Source: Qipengyuania marisflavi | GTDB lineage: Bacteria; Pseudomonadota; Alphaproteobacteria; Sphingomonadales; Sphingomonadaceae | Direction: 5' to 3' | NCBI RefSeq assembly: GCF_005884405.1 | Contig: NZ_VCAO01000001.1 | Coordinates: forward strand, 552,304 to 616,303 | DNA length: 64,000 nucleotides | In this document: piece by piece, positions 36,960 through 46,780 of the stretch | How the letters are laid out: each line of letters opens with the position of its first letter | How positions within the stretch are numbered: position 1 is the stretch's first letter | Position numbers and translations under genes: made by a program | Notes under the pieces: generated by a model | What the model saw: the letters and a program-made list of their open reading frames with translations, nothing else | Told to the model about the DNA's origin: nothing | The model's database searches: none

Positions 36960-37727
36960 ATGCCCGACAACAAACTTCCCGAAGAAGGCGACCGGATCGC
37001 CAAGCTGCTCGCGCGTGCGGGCGTAGCCAGCCGCCGCGAGGTTGAGCGGATGATTGCCGATGGCCGTGTGGCCGTGGATGGCAAGGTGCTCGACACGCCC
37101 GCCTTCAAGATGACCGGCCTCAAAGGCGTGACCGTTGACGGCAAGCAGGTGGGCAAACCGGCTGCGGCACGGCTGTTCGCGTTCCACAAGCCGTCTGGCC
37201 TGCTGACCGCCGAACGCGACCCCAAGGGGCGCGCGACGATCTATGATGCGCTGCGCAACGCCCTGCCCAAGGATGCGGGCCGCGTGATGCCGGTCGGCCG
37301 GCTCGACTACAACACTGAAGGGCTGTTGCTGCTGACCAATGATGGCGAGCTGAAACGGGCGATGGAGCTGCCGTCATCGGGCATTCCGCGAAAATACCGC
37401 GCGCGCGCCTTTGGCGATGTCACGCAGGCGCAGCTTGACGAACTGATCGAAGGCATCACCATCGACGGCATCCGTTATGGCAAGATCGAGGCTGATCTGG
37501 ACCGCTCGACTGGCCGCAATCGCTGGATCGAAATGACCATCACCGAAGGCAAGAACCGCGAGGTCCGCCGGGTGCTCGAACATCTCGACTTGCAGGTAAA
37601 CCGCCTGATGCGGCTCGCCTATGGGCCGTTCGAACTGGCCGATCTGCCGCGCGGTCGCGCTGCCGAGATCAAACAGAATGACGTCGAGCTGTTTCGCAAG
37701 CAATTGCTGGGCGGCAAACGCAAATGA
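36960..37727 (+). CDS. RsuA/RluB-type pseudouridine synthase
   Basis: The 255-residue protein has an N-terminal S4 RNA-binding domain (IAKLLARAGVASRREVERMI) and the catalytic GRLDYNTEGLLLLTNDGEL motif, where the aspartate attacks the uridine. The C-terminal TEGKNREVRRVLEHLDLQV is typical. It looks closest to RluB (23S rRNA), but the exact target cannot be fixed. It overlaps rsmD as ATGA. Confidence 0.93.
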   Translation: MPDNKLPEEGDRIAKLLARAGVASRREVERMIADGRVAVDGKVLDTPAFKMTGLKGVTVDGKQVGKPAAARLFAFHKPSGLLTAERDPKGRATIYDALRNALPKDAGRVMPVGRLDYNTEGLLLLTNDGELKRAMELPSSGIPRKYRARAFGDVTQAQLDELIEGITIDGIRYGKIEADLDRSTGRNRWIEMTITEGKNREVRRVLEHLDLQVNRLMRLAYGPFELADLPRGRAAEIKQNDVELFRKQLLGGKRK

Positions 37728-38278
37728 GAGTGACTGCGGGCGACTGGCGCGGGCGGAAACTGACTGCGCCTGCCGGGGAAGCCACGCGGCCAACCGCCGA
37801 CCGCACGCGAGAAACGCTGTTCAATATGCTGACCAGCCGCTTGGGCAGCTTTGAAGGGCTGAGCGTAGCGGATCTGTTTGCCGGTTCGGGCGCACTGGGG
37901 TTGGAGGCACTGTCGCGCGGTGCGGCGTCCTGCCTGTTTGTCGAACATGATGCGGCGGCAGTGAAGGCCATCCGCAGCAATATTGAAACGCTTGACGCGC
38001 GTGCCAAAACCACCGTGCAGCAAGCCTCTGTGATGAGCCTCGGCCCCGCCCGAAATGTGCATGATCTGATTCTGCTCGATCCACCTTACCAAACCGGAGC
38101 AGGCGCAGTGGCGCTTGATCGGCTGATCCGGCTTGGCTGGATTGGTCCCGCCACTTGGATCGCGCTGGAAACGGCATTCAACGAAGATGTCGAAATTCGT
38201 CTCCTGAGCACTGCGGCAGAACGCCGCGTCGGGAAGGCCAAGCTGACTTTGCTAAGGCTAACCCCCGACGCGGACTGA
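37724..38278 (+). CDS. rsmD: 16S rRNA (guanine966-N2)-methyltransferase
   Basis: The 184-residue methyltransferase has RPTADRTRETLFNML, the SAM-binding VADLFAGSGALGLEALSRGA and catalytic LLDPPY, the RsmD pattern. It is coupled to the pseudouridine synthase gene, so two rRNA-modifying enzymes are co-expressed. Confidence 0.95.
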   Translation: MRVTAGDWRGRKLTAPAGEATRPTADRTRETLFNMLTSRLGSFEGLSVADLFAGSGALGLEALSRGAASCLFVEHDAAAVKAIRSNIETLDARAKTTVQQASVMSLGPARNVHDLILLDPPYQTGAGAVALDRLIRLGWIGPATWIALETAFNEDVEIRLLSTAAERRVGKAKLTLLRLTPDAD

Positions 38279-38289
38279 ATGCTGGCAGG

Positions 38290-38730
38290 TTAGCGCATAG
38301 GCTCCGGAGCTGGTTCTGGCTCAGGTTCGGCCATAGGCTCCACCACAGTAGGCTCCGATGCTGGAGGCGTAACCGCTGATTGGCTCTCAATACGCTTTTC
38401 GAGCATATCCCAGATGGCCACCCGGTCAGCGTCCACCATTGCGGTCAAAGCTGATTTGTCGTTATGTGTGAGCCGCCAGAAAATGTCCTGACGCGCTGCG
38501 GGCAGCGTCCAGAAATATGCCCGGATATCGTCCGCCCAGCCATCATGTTCTGCCCTTTTTTCAGCTGTCCATCCGGCATATATGGCCGATTGTTCAGCTG
38601 TCATCATGGCTGGCACTGTTTCGTCGGCCAGCGGCGCCTCCGCCTCGGTCGGCGGCGGTTCCTGCGCCATAGCGGGAATGGATATGGTGGCGAGTTGGCC
38701 ACCGATTATATACCAGAAAGTATTGCGCAT
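38290..38730 (-). CDS. Secreted protein, paralogue of the upstream gene (uncharacterised family)
   Basis: The 146-residue product has a short signal peptide ending PAMA and a mature part rich in tryptophan (IYAGWTAEKRAEHDGWADDI, YFWTLPAARQDIFWRLTHND), ending in a Pro/Glu-rich tail. The central 75 residues match those of the next gene upstream on the strand (38995-39573) in the pattern of YxGW, YxxxxxYWTL and a final W. I know no function. GGAG lies 6 bases before the ATG. Confidence 0.75.
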   Translation of the reverse strand: MRNTFWYIIGGQLATISIPAMAQEPPPTEAEAPLADETVPAMMTAEQSAIYAGWTAEKRAEHDGWADDIRAYFWTLPAARQDIFWRLTHNDKSALTAMVDADRVAIWDMLEKRIESQSAVTPPASEPTVVEPMAEPEPEPAPEPMR

Positions 38731-38915
38731 GTGATGCTCCTTGCATTCGACATGCGTGACGAACGTGATCTACTCCTGGCCCATCAGGAGCGCCCAGACA
38801 GTCCGCCATTGCCGCGCGTTAATCAACCCATTGGACACGCCGCCACCGCGCCAGTCTCACGTCCAGTCGGCGGCTGTGCATCAAATGCGGCAAGGCGATA
38901 TATTGCGCATAACGC

Positions 38916-38946
38916 GAAAAGGCAGGACCACTTTAGCGGTCCTGCC
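38916..38946 (-). terminator. Rho-independent terminator after the 192-residue secreted protein
   Basis: On the minus strand GGCAGGACC and GGTCCTGCC form a nine-base perfect stem followed by TTTT. It lies between the two related secreted-protein genes, so the second probably has its own promoter. Confidence 0.8.
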
Positions 38947-38994
38947 TCTCCAAGCGGCTACGCTACACAATGGCGGCGCGGCTGATGTCAGATT

Positions 38995-39573
38995 TTAGCT
39001 ACCCGGCTTTTTCGCGGGCAACGGCGTTGCGATTTCGCTGGCGGGCTTGCCCGGCCAATAGTTAAGCGGACGATTGCCATAATTCAAACCAGCTTCACGC
39101 GGGTTGATGCAATTGTCTTGCTGATCGCCCTTGCACGGCGGGTACTCACCGCCCGCTGGCGTCATGGCGGCAGGCGTTGTCTGGGCAACCTCACCAGTCA
39201 CAAAGCGCGGCATGGTGCCAGTGGCAGGGCGCGAAGCTGGAGCCGGTGCGGCACCCATCTGAGTCGCAATTTGCGACCATGCCACGGTGCGCTGCTGCGG
39301 CGTCATCTCGAAGATACGCACACGTTGTTCGTCATTCAGAACCCACCAGCCGTCAACTTCGGTTGGAGCGAGTGTCCAGTAATATTCCTGAACTCCATAG
39401 GGCCATGCATCATACATCACGCGGCGTTCGGCGGGCCAGCCCTCGTACATGGTCTGCTGATCGGTCGTCAGCACGTAAACATTGCCATTGGCATCAACGG
39501 CAACATCCTGCGCAATTGCGGGGGCGGCGGTAAAAGCCAGCGCTGCAGCGCCAGCAAGGATAAGGTTTCTCAT
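38995..39573 (-). CDS. Secreted Trp-rich protein, uncharacterised family
   Basis: The 192-residue product has a signal peptide ending FTAAPAIAQ and a central domain LTTDQQTMYEGWPAERRVMYDAW followed by QEYYWTLAPTEVDGWWVLND. The C-terminal half is Pro/Ala-rich. It is related to the adjacent 146-residue protein and probably arose with it by tandem duplication. The ATG at 39573 has GGAG about 9 bases upstream; the frame is open further but without a signal peptide. Confidence 0.78.
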   Translation of the reverse strand: MRNLILAGAAALAFTAAPAIAQDVAVDANGNVYVLTTDQQTMYEGWPAERRVMYDAWPYGVQEYYWTLAPTEVDGWWVLNDEQRVRIFEMTPQQRTVAWSQIATQMGAAPAPASRPATGTMPRFVTGEVAQTTPAAMTPAGGEYPPCKGDQQDNCINPREAGLNYGNRPLNYWPGKPASEIATPLPAKKPGS

Positions 39574-39695
39574 CTTGGGTGTCTCCACGATTGTGATCGC
39601 CCTGACAACGCGGCACCCCGCGACACGGTTCCACAGATGCCCCGCCCGGCAGGGCTTGCGTTCGTGCCCTGCGTTCCCTAGCTGTTCCTGCTTAC

Positions 39696-42005
39696 ATGAG
39701 ACCGCTTTCCACTCCCTCCCAAGTGCCCGAAAATGGCACAATTCCGCCCTATGCGGCGGGTCTTAACGCGCCGCAGAAACAGGCGGTCCTGACCACCGAG
39801 GGACCGGTGCTAATGCTGGCCGGAGCAGGGACCGGAAAGACAGCGGCGCTCACCGCAAGGCTGGCACATCTTATCGCAACGCGCCGGGCGTGGCCGTCGG
39901 AAATCCTGTGCGTCACCTTCACGAACAAGGCCGCACGCGAGATGCGCAACCGGGTTGCGCGGCATATTGGCGATGCGGTCGAAGGGATGCCGTGGCTGGG
40001 CACTTTCCATTCGATCGGCGCGCGAATGCTGCGCCGCCATGCCGAACTGGTCGGCCTTAAATCGAACTTCACAATCATCGATACCGATGATCAATTGCGG
40101 CTTTTGAAGCAGTTGATCGTCGGCAACGATCTTGACGAAAAGCGCTGGCCGCCGCGCCAGCTTGCCGGATTGATCGACCGCTGGAAAAATCGCGGGCTAA
40201 ACCCTGCCGATCTCGATGCGGCTGAAAACGAAGCCTATGCCAATGGCCGGGGGCAGGAATTCTACAAGCTTTATCAGGAGCGGTTGAAGACCCTGAACGC
40301 CTGTGATTTCGGCGACCTGTTGCTGCACGTGCTCAACATCCTGCGGCAACATCGCGATGTGCTGGCGCAGTATCAGCAGCGCTTCAAATATATCCTGGTG
40401 GACGAATATCAGGACACCAATCAGGTGCAGTATCTATGGCTCCGCCTGCTGGCTCAGGAGCGTAAGAACATCTGCGTGGTGGGCGATGATGACCAGTCGA
40501 TCTATTCATGGCGCGGCGCAGAAGTTGCCAATATCCTCAAGTTTGAAAAGGATTTTCCCGGTGCGGCGGTGGTCAAGCTGGAGCAGAATTATCGCTCCAC
40601 CCCGCAAATCCTCGCCGCTGCTTCCGGGCTGATCGACGCCAATAGCGAACGCATTGGCAAGACGCTGTGGACCGAATTGCCTGCGGGGGACAAGGTCCGC
40701 GTGGTCGGGGTGTGGGACGGACCCGAGGAAGCGCGCCGCGTCGGCGAGGAAATCGAGCGGCTGGAGCGCGAGGGCGCCCCGCTGGACCAGGTCGCCATCC
40801 TCGTGCGCGCGCAATACCAGACTCGCGAATTTGAAGATCGCTTCATCCAGATCGGCCTGAATTACCGGATTGTCGGCGGCTTCCGTTTTTATGAACGTGC
40901 AGAAATCCGCGACGCCCTCGCCTATCTGCGCGTGATTGAACAGCCGGCGGATGATCTGGCTTTCGAACGCATCTACAACCAGCCCAAGCGCGGTTTGGGT
41001 GCCAAGACATTGGACGCCATGAGCCGCCATGCGCGCACCACCCAATTGCCGCTGGCCGCAGCCTCTCTCGATCTGGCCGATAGCGACGAATTGCCTGCGC
41101 GCGCGCGCAACACGCTGATCGGCCTGCTCGGTCTGTTTGTCCACTGGCGGGAGGCGGCGGAGCAAGAGACGCCCGCCAATCTGATGCGCATGGTGCTGGC
41201 CGAAAGCGGGTATGAGGATATGCTGCAAAAAGATCGTAGCCCCGAAAGCGCCGGACGGTTGGAAAACCTGTCAGAGCTCGCCCGCGCGATGGAGGAGTAC
41301 GACACACTCACCGACTTCCTCGAACACGTCAGTCTGGTGATGGACAATGACGCGCGCGATGATGGTGAGAAGGTCACGATCATGACCATGCACGCGGCCA
41401 AGGGGCTGGAGTTCGACAATGTCTTCCTGCCCGGCTGGGAAGAAGGCGTGTTCCCCAGCCAGCGATCACTGGACGAAGGCGGTCTGGCCAGTCTGGAGGA
41501 GGAACGCCGCCTCGCCTACGTCGCGATCACCCGCGCGCGCCGGCGCTGCACCATCCTCCACGCTGCGAACCGGCGGATTTACGGCCAGTGGACCAGTTCG
41601 ATCCCCAGCCGCTTTGTCGAAGAATTGCCCGAAGATATGATCGCCCGTGAAACCTCGATGACCGGCGGGGCCAGCCTGTGGCGGGCCAATTGGTCCGAAC
41701 ATGACGATCCCTTCGCCCATGTCGCGCGGGATGCACCGGCGCGCACCCAGACGCGCGGTCCCGGCTGGCAGCGCGCAGTCTCCACCGGCTATGATGCAAC
41801 GCCCAAGCGGCTTGCCGAACCGGGCCGTAGCGCCGCCAGCTTCGCTGCCAAACCGCGCAGCGATATCGCGCTGGGCGCGCGCGTGTTTCATGACAAATTC
41901 GGTTACGGCACAGTGACCGGTCAGGAAGGCAACAAGCTGGAAATCAATTTCGAGCACGCCGGGACCAAGCGGGTCATCGACAGCTTCGTAAAGCTGGCAG
42001 ATTAA
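39696..42005 (+). CDS. uvrD: UvrD/PcrA-type DNA helicase
   Basis: The 769-residue superfamily I helicase has Walker A AGAGTGKT (42-49), TFTNKAAREMRNR, DEYQDTNQVQY, VGDDDQSIYSWRGA and VTIMTMHAAKGLEF, and a C-terminal Tudor-like LGARVFHDKFGYGTVTGQ segment as in PcrA. It unwinds DNA in repair and at stalled forks. Its stop shares TTAA with the convergent gene. Confidence 0.95.
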   Translation: MRPLSTPSQVPENGTIPPYAAGLNAPQKQAVLTTEGPVLMLAGAGTGKTAALTARLAHLIATRRAWPSEILCVTFTNKAAREMRNRVARHIGDAVEGMPWLGTFHSIGARMLRRHAELVGLKSNFTIIDTDDQLRLLKQLIVGNDLDEKRWPPRQLAGLIDRWKNRGLNPADLDAAENEAYANGRGQEFYKLYQERLKTLNACDFGDLLLHVLNILRQHRDVLAQYQQRFKYILVDEYQDTNQVQYLWLRLLAQERKNICVVGDDDQSIYSWRGAEVANILKFEKDFPGAAVVKLEQNYRSTPQILAAASGLIDANSERIGKTLWTELPAGDKVRVVGVWDGPEEARRVGEEIERLEREGAPLDQVAILVRAQYQTREFEDRFIQIGLNYRIVGGFRFYERAEIRDALAYLRVIEQPADDLAFERIYNQPKRGLGAKTLDAMSRHARTTQLPLAAASLDLADSDELPARARNTLIGLLGLFVHWREAAEQETPANLMRMVLAESGYEDMLQKDRSPESAGRLENLSELARAMEEYDTLTDFLEHVSLVMDNDARDDGEKVTIMTMHAAKGLEFDNVFLPGWEEGVFPSQRSLDEGGLASLEEERRLAYVAITRARRRCTILHAANRRIYGQWTSSIPSRFVEELPEDMIARETSMTGGASLWRANWSEHDDPFAHVARDAPARTQTRGPGWQRAVSTGYDATPKRLAEPGRSAASFAAKPRSDIALGARVFHDKFGYGTVTGQEGNKLEINFEHAGTKRVIDSFVKLAD

Positions 42006-42826
42006 GCGACGGCTTTGTGCTCGGCGGCAGCTTTCGCGCTGCGGCGATAGCGTTTTTCCCACGGCCGGGCCAACTCGCCCAGCAGCCCGCGCGTTCCCTC
42101 GGCAATGCCGGTTTCACAGCCCAGATAAGGCGCGGGATCGACATAGGTGCCGAACAATCGGTCCCACAGCGTGACCGTGTTGGCATAATTGGAACCCATC
42201 AATTCCTCATCACGAATATGATGCAAACGGTGCGCCGCTGGCGACATCAGCCAGCGTCCGGCGAGGCCCAAAGTCCACGGCACATCAGCATGGATGAAAT
42301 AACCCCAGAAGCTGCGGATCAAGCTCGCCAGACCCACCGCCCATGCCGGGAACCCCAGCAGCAGTAGCAACGTCAGGTCCAGCGCCATCGCAAGGAAGTG
42401 CGCCAGCGGATGTTTGCGGAGTAAGGACAGCCAATGCAGCTGCGTATCGGCATGATGCGTCGCATGAATGCGCCATAGCAGCGGGTGATGCTCAAGCCGG
42501 TGACGCCAATAGGCGACGAAATCATAAACGAGGATGGCCAGAACCAGCACGAGCAATTCGTTCATCCCGTCCCAGAATGCCACAAAGGATGCCGGCGCGC
42601 CCAGCAAGCCATGCAACGTGCCCTGAGACAATGTGAACAAAGGAGCCAGCAGGATCAGGTTGATAATTGCCATACCAAGATTGGTGGCAAACTCGCCGCG
42701 CATACCGTGCATGGCCTGAACGATGGCCGCGCGTTTCATGGCGAGCGCCAACAGGCCAAAGACAACCGCCATTACGCCGACTGTTGTCAGCATTCCCATT
42801 GCGTGATCGGCGAACATCTCCATCAC
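42002..42826 (-). CDS. Sterol desaturase / fatty acid hydroxylase family membrane protein
   Basis: The 274-residue membrane protein has the three histidine boxes of the di-iron hydroxylase superfamily: HRLEHH, HATHH and HRLHH, with hydrophobic segments between. Members hydroxylate lipids, sterols or carotenoids. The substrate cannot be told from sequence alone. The TAA stop is shared in TTAA with uvrD. Confidence 0.9.
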   Translation of the reverse strand: MMEMFADHAMGMLTTVGVMAVVFGLLALAMKRAAIVQAMHGMRGEFATNLGMAIINLILLAPLFTLSQGTLHGLLGAPASFVAFWDGMNELLVLVLAILVYDFVAYWRHRLEHHPLLWRIHATHHADTQLHWLSLLRKHPLAHFLAMALDLTLLLLLGFPAWAVGLASLIRSFWGYFIHADVPWTLGLAGRWLMSPAAHRLHHIRDEELMGSNYANTVTLWDRLFGTYVDPAPYLGCETGIAEGTRGLLGELARPWEKRYRRSAKAAAEHKAVA

Positions 42827-42872
42827 ACCGCAATGGCGGATGGATGGTTAGAAATGCGTTAAATCGGTTGGC

Positions 42873-44345
42873 TCAGCCCAACGTAACGCCAAGGAAACCC
42901 GGCACCGGGCCGTTCCAATCACCCTTGTCTTCGTCATCACGCGCGGTTTTGCGTGGCGCGCTGGCTTTTTCGGGCTTGGGTTGGCTGGTCTTGGCAGCCG
43001 GAGCCTCAGCCTTGCGGCTGCGCGGGCGTGGTTTCTCGGCCTCCGCCTCTACAACTGGGGCTGGCGCTTCTTCACGCTGCGGTTTGTTGCGCGGCTTGGC
43101 AGCTGCGCGCCGAGGCTTGGCATCCTGCTCGGCAGCGGGTTCGCTATCGGGCTCTGCCTTGGGCTGGGCTTTCGCCGCGCTCCTGGTCTTTTGAACTTTC
43201 GGCTCTTCGGACTTGAGTTCGATCCGTACGTCTTTTTTGCCAAACACGGGAATCTTTGCACCGGTCAGCTTTTCAACATTGGCGATCGCTTCGGCGTCTT
43301 CGTCGGCCACCAGAGTAAATGCCCGCCCCTTGGCACCGGCACGGCCGGTCCGGCCTATGCGGTGGACATAGTCATCGGGATGCCACGGCGTGTCGTAATT
43401 GAACACATGGCTGACGCCTTTGACGTCGAGACCGCGTGCCGCGACATCGCTGGCGACCAGAATATTGACGTCGCCGTCCTTGAACCGGTCCAGTTCCTTG
43501 ATGCGGCTGGACTGGTCCATATCACCGTGAATTTCGGCGCTGGAGAAGCCGTAGCTCTGCAGGGTCTTGTTCAAATCGCGCACGGTGGTCTTGCGGTTGG
43601 CGAAGATGATCGCGGTTTCGACCAGATCATTGTTGAGCAGCCAGCGCAGGGTTTCACGCTTCTGACGGCTTTTCACCGGCACCTTGAACGCGGTGATATC
43701 CGCATTGGTGCTGGCCGCGCGGCTAACCTCGATCCGCTTGGGATTGTTGAGGAAAGTGCGAGAAAGCTTTTCAATCGGCGGCGGCATCGTTGCAGAAAAC
43801 AGCATCGTCTGACGCGCTTCAGGCAGCTTGGAGCAGATGAACTCGATATCGGGAATGAACCCCATGTCGAGCATCCGGTCAGCCTCATCGATCACCAGCA
43901 ATTCGCAGCCGTTGAGCATGATCTTGCCACGCTCGAACAGATCCATCAGCCGGCCCGGCGTGGCGATCAGCACATCGACGCCTTCGTCCAGTGCCTTGAT
44001 CTGGTCACCCATCTGCACGCCGCCGATCAGCAGCGCCATTTTCAGATCGGCGTTCTGCCCATATTTAACGAAATTTTCCGCCACCTGAGCGGCCAGCTCG
44101 CGGGTCGGTTCAAGGATCAGGCTGCGCGGCATCCGCGCGCGGCGGCGGCCGTGATTGAGAATGTCGATCATCGGCAGCACGAAGCTGGCGGTTTTGCCGG
44201 TTCCCGTCTGCGCGATACCGATGATGTCCTTCATCATCAGTACGGGCGGGATGGCCTGCGCCTGGATGGCCGTCGGCTCTGTATAGCCGGCGTCGGCCAC
44301 AGACCGCAGCAGTTCTTCGGATAGGCCGAGATCGGCGAAGCTCAT
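42873..44345 (-). CDS. rhlE: DEAD-box RNA helicase, RhlE type
   Basis: The 490-residue helicase has GIAQTGTGKTASFVLPM, VIDEADRMLDMGF, MLFSATMPPPIE and YVHRIGRTGRAGAKG. The C-terminal 110 or so residues are a basic, Ala/Pro/Lys-rich tail. DEAD-box proteins remodel rRNA and mRNA. The ATG at 44345 begins MSFADLGLSEELL, as in relatives; the frame is open to 44456. The 166-base upstream gap may hold a long 5' leader. Confidence 0.93.
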   Translation of the reverse strand: MSFADLGLSEELLRSVADAGYTEPTAIQAQAIPPVLMMKDIIGIAQTGTGKTASFVLPMIDILNHGRRRARMPRSLILEPTRELAAQVAENFVKYGQNADLKMALLIGGVQMGDQIKALDEGVDVLIATPGRLMDLFERGKIMLNGCELLVIDEADRMLDMGFIPDIEFICSKLPEARQTMLFSATMPPPIEKLSRTFLNNPKRIEVSRAASTNADITAFKVPVKSRQKRETLRWLLNNDLVETAIIFANRKTTVRDLNKTLQSYGFSSAEIHGDMDQSSRIKELDRFKDGDVNILVASDVAARGLDVKGVSHVFNYDTPWHPDDYVHRIGRTGRAGAKGRAFTLVADEDAEAIANVEKLTGAKIPVFGKKDVRIELKSEEPKVQKTRSAAKAQPKAEPDSEPAAEQDAKPRRAAAKPRNKPQREEAPAPVVEAEAEKPRPRSRKAEAPAAKTSQPKPEKASAPRKTARDDEDKGDWNGPVPGFLGVTLG

Positions 44346-44511
44346 ATGCGTTCGTATTGTCCTATGATTAATGCAGCAGCAAATAGTGCACGCGCAATTG
44401 CCAGCGACGCGAGACGCGTGCCGACCGTCGCGGCCTTTGCCGGTTTGGCTGTTCAAGTCAAGGAAAGAGCGGGTTCGGCCCCGAGGGGAGGTCGCTCGTT
44501 AAGGACCAGCC

Positions 44512-45120
44512 TCAGCGGGCCTGCTGCACTGCAACCAGTCGGCGCAGTGCGGTAACCTGACACTTGGCCCCAGCGCGCGACAGCAGGCGATCACGCTTAA
44601 CGCACAGATTGCCGTCGCCATTGGGTTCCAGATAGAACCCGCGATAGAAGTCACGCGGAGAGCAGGCTTTTTCCAGCTGCGCCGCGACGATCCGCTGATC
44701 GCGCATAAACATCAACAGGCGGTTGCCGCGATCGGAAACGCCAACAATGTCGCCCGCCTTGATGCATTTGCCCATCGGTTGTTCAACCATCCGCGTCTGC
44801 ATCGGCTGTTGCGGCAATTCGGCCATCATGCTGCGCCGCGCCGGACCCGGACGGGGGCTGATCCTCAGGATGACCCGCCGTTCGATCCGTACCTGCCCCG
44901 CAGTGGGCACTTCGCCCATACCCTGCAGGCCAAGCCAGTCGGCAACCTGTTCCGAGAAGCCGCCACGCGTCCGCTCACCATCTTCGTCACGCACTTGCTG
45001 CGCCGTCACATCATCCGCCACCGGAGCAGCAGGTCCCGCAGGGGACAGCACGAGCGCGAGCGGTGCGATAAGGGTGGCAAGCATCGGCATTGGCAGGTTC
45101 GGAAACGGCTCCTGAGCCAT
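44512..45120 (-). CDS. Hypothetical secreted protein
   Basis: The 202-residue product has a hydrophobic N-terminal segment (MLATLIAPLALVLSPAGPAA) and a conserved-looking C-terminal half with CIKAGDIVGVSDRGNRLLMF and five scattered cysteines or fewer. I recognise no family. The start is uncertain: the ATG at 45120 lacks a clear ribosome site, and later ATGs at 45090 and 45084 would place the hydrophobic stretch at the very N-terminus. Confidence 0.65.
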   Translation of the reverse strand: MAQEPFPNLPMPMLATLIAPLALVLSPAGPAAPVADDVTAQQVRDEDGERTRGGFSEQVADWLGLQGMGEVPTAGQVRIERRVILRISPRPGPARRSMMAELPQQPMQTRMVEQPMGKCIKAGDIVGVSDRGNRLLMFMRDQRIVAAQLEKACSPRDFYRGFYLEPNGDGNLCVKRDRLLSRAGAKCQVTALRRLVAVQQAR

Positions 45121-45249
45121 GAATATGGGCTATGGCAGCCCGGTTCTCGCGCCACCAATGTGCCTGCATGGTTGAATACTGGCTTAATTGCTTGTCGTGT
45201 GATGGCAAGTGGTGGCGTTTCCCCTACCTGCTGTGGCAATGATGCCGCA

Positions 45250-46698
45250 ATGACCGATCACGACACTTTCCTCACCGCAGCGCAAAGCCTGCTTGGCCCG
45301 CGCGGGTTCACAGCTGATGCCGATCTGGTGACGCCCTGGCTGACCGACTGGCGCGGGCGTTTTACCGGACGCGCTCTGGGTCTTGCCTCGCCTGCGAACA
45401 CTGCTGAAGTTGCCGCTTTTGTACGGCTGTGCGGCGAACATGGCGTGCCAATTGTGCCGCAGGGTGGGAACAGCGGAATGTCGGGCGGTGCCACACCGGA
45501 TGACAGCGGCGAGGCCGTGGTGCTGTCACTGCGCCGGATGGATGCGATCCGCACGTTCGATGTCGAGGCTCAGCAGATCACCTGCGAGGCGGGTGTCATT
45601 CTCCAGACCTTGCATAAGCTGGCGGAGACGCAGCGACTGCGCTTTCCGCTGACTTTGGGCGGCAAAGGATCGGCGACTGTCGGAGGGCTGATCTCCACCA
45701 ATGCCGGTGGTACGCAGGTCCTGCGCCACGGCACCATGCGTGCTCAAGTACTGGGGATAGAGGCAGTGATTGCCGATGGCAGTGTATTTGACGCGCTGAC
45801 CCCTCTAAAAAAGGACAATCGCGGGTTCGACCTAAAGCAAATGCTGATCGGATCGGAGGGGACGTTGGGCATCGTCACCGCGGCGACGCTGCGTTTGGTG
45901 CCAGAGATTGGCGGACGGGCGGTGCTATGGGCAGGTCTCCCCTCGCTCGCCGTTGCGCGGCAATTGCTGCTGCACTGTCAGGCAACTGCGGGCGATACGC
46001 TTGAGGGGTTTGAGGTGATGCCCGCACACTGCCTTGCCTCTGTCCTCGACCACTTGCCCGATGCCCGCTCCCCGCTGGCCGACAACCACGCATGGCACGC
46101 CCTGATCGAACTGGTCGGCGATGTCACCAGCGCCGATGCCCTGCCCGACCTGGCCGAGCGTGTCTTGTCCAGCGCCTTGGAGAAAGGCCTGCTGGACGAC
46201 GCAACTATCGCCGCGAACGAGGCGCAGGCAGAGGCGTTCTGGCTGTTGCGTGACAGTGTCGCGCCTGCCGAACGGGCAATTGGCCCAGCGATGCAGCACG
46301 ATATTTCGGTGCCAGTCGCAACTATGGCGGATTTCGTGACCGCAGCCGCGCCGCAAGTGGAGACGCGCTTCCCCGGCACGACTGCCGTCGCATTCGGCCA
46401 TCTTGGCGATGGCAATGTCCATTTTCACGTGCTGGCCCCGCCCCATGCCGAGCGCGGTGAGTGGGAGCAGACGCAGGGCAAGGCGATCAGTGCCTATGTT
46501 CACGATCTGGTCACCCAATGGGGCGGATCAATCAGCGCCGAGCACGGGATTGGCCAGATGAAGCGCGACGAATTGGGCCGGCTGGGCGATCCGGTGGCGC
46601 TGGCCATGATGCGCAGCGTCAAGCACGCGCTTGATCCTTCAGGTCTTCTCAATCCGGGCAAACTGGTGCCGCTTGCACCTGACGGCACAAACCCGTAA
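45250..46698 (+). CDS. FAD-binding oxidoreductase, D-2-hydroxyglutarate/D-lactate dehydrogenase type
   Basis: The 482-residue flavoprotein has a PCMH FAD domain (IVPQGGNSGMSGGATPDD, LGGKGSATVGGLISTNAGGTQVLRHG) and a C-terminal cap ending SAEHGIGQMKRDEL and LDPSGLLNPGKLVP. Family members oxidise D-2-hydroxyacids. The ATG at 45250 begins MTDHDTFLTAAQSLL; an open frame reaching back to 44779 overlaps the divergent gene and is not used. Confidence 0.92.
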   Translation: MTDHDTFLTAAQSLLGPRGFTADADLVTPWLTDWRGRFTGRALGLASPANTAEVAAFVRLCGEHGVPIVPQGGNSGMSGGATPDDSGEAVVLSLRRMDAIRTFDVEAQQITCEAGVILQTLHKLAETQRLRFPLTLGGKGSATVGGLISTNAGGTQVLRHGTMRAQVLGIEAVIADGSVFDALTPLKKDNRGFDLKQMLIGSEGTLGIVTAATLRLVPEIGGRAVLWAGLPSLAVARQLLLHCQATAGDTLEGFEVMPAHCLASVLDHLPDARSPLADNHAWHALIELVGDVTSADALPDLAERVLSSALEKGLLDDATIAANEAQAEAFWLLRDSVAPAERAIGPAMQHDISVPVATMADFVTAAAPQVETRFPGTTAVAFGHLGDGNVHFHVLAPPHAERGEWEQTQGKAISAYVHDLVTQWGGSISAEHGIGQMKRDELGRLGDPVALAMMRSVKHALDPSGLLNPGKLVPLAPDGTNP

Positions 46699-46780
46699 AG
46701 CGCGCGACTTCAAGCGCGTGCGTGCCCTGATGGCAGGCCGCCAAAACCATTCCTGACGCTTAATTTTTCGGAGAGAATTC

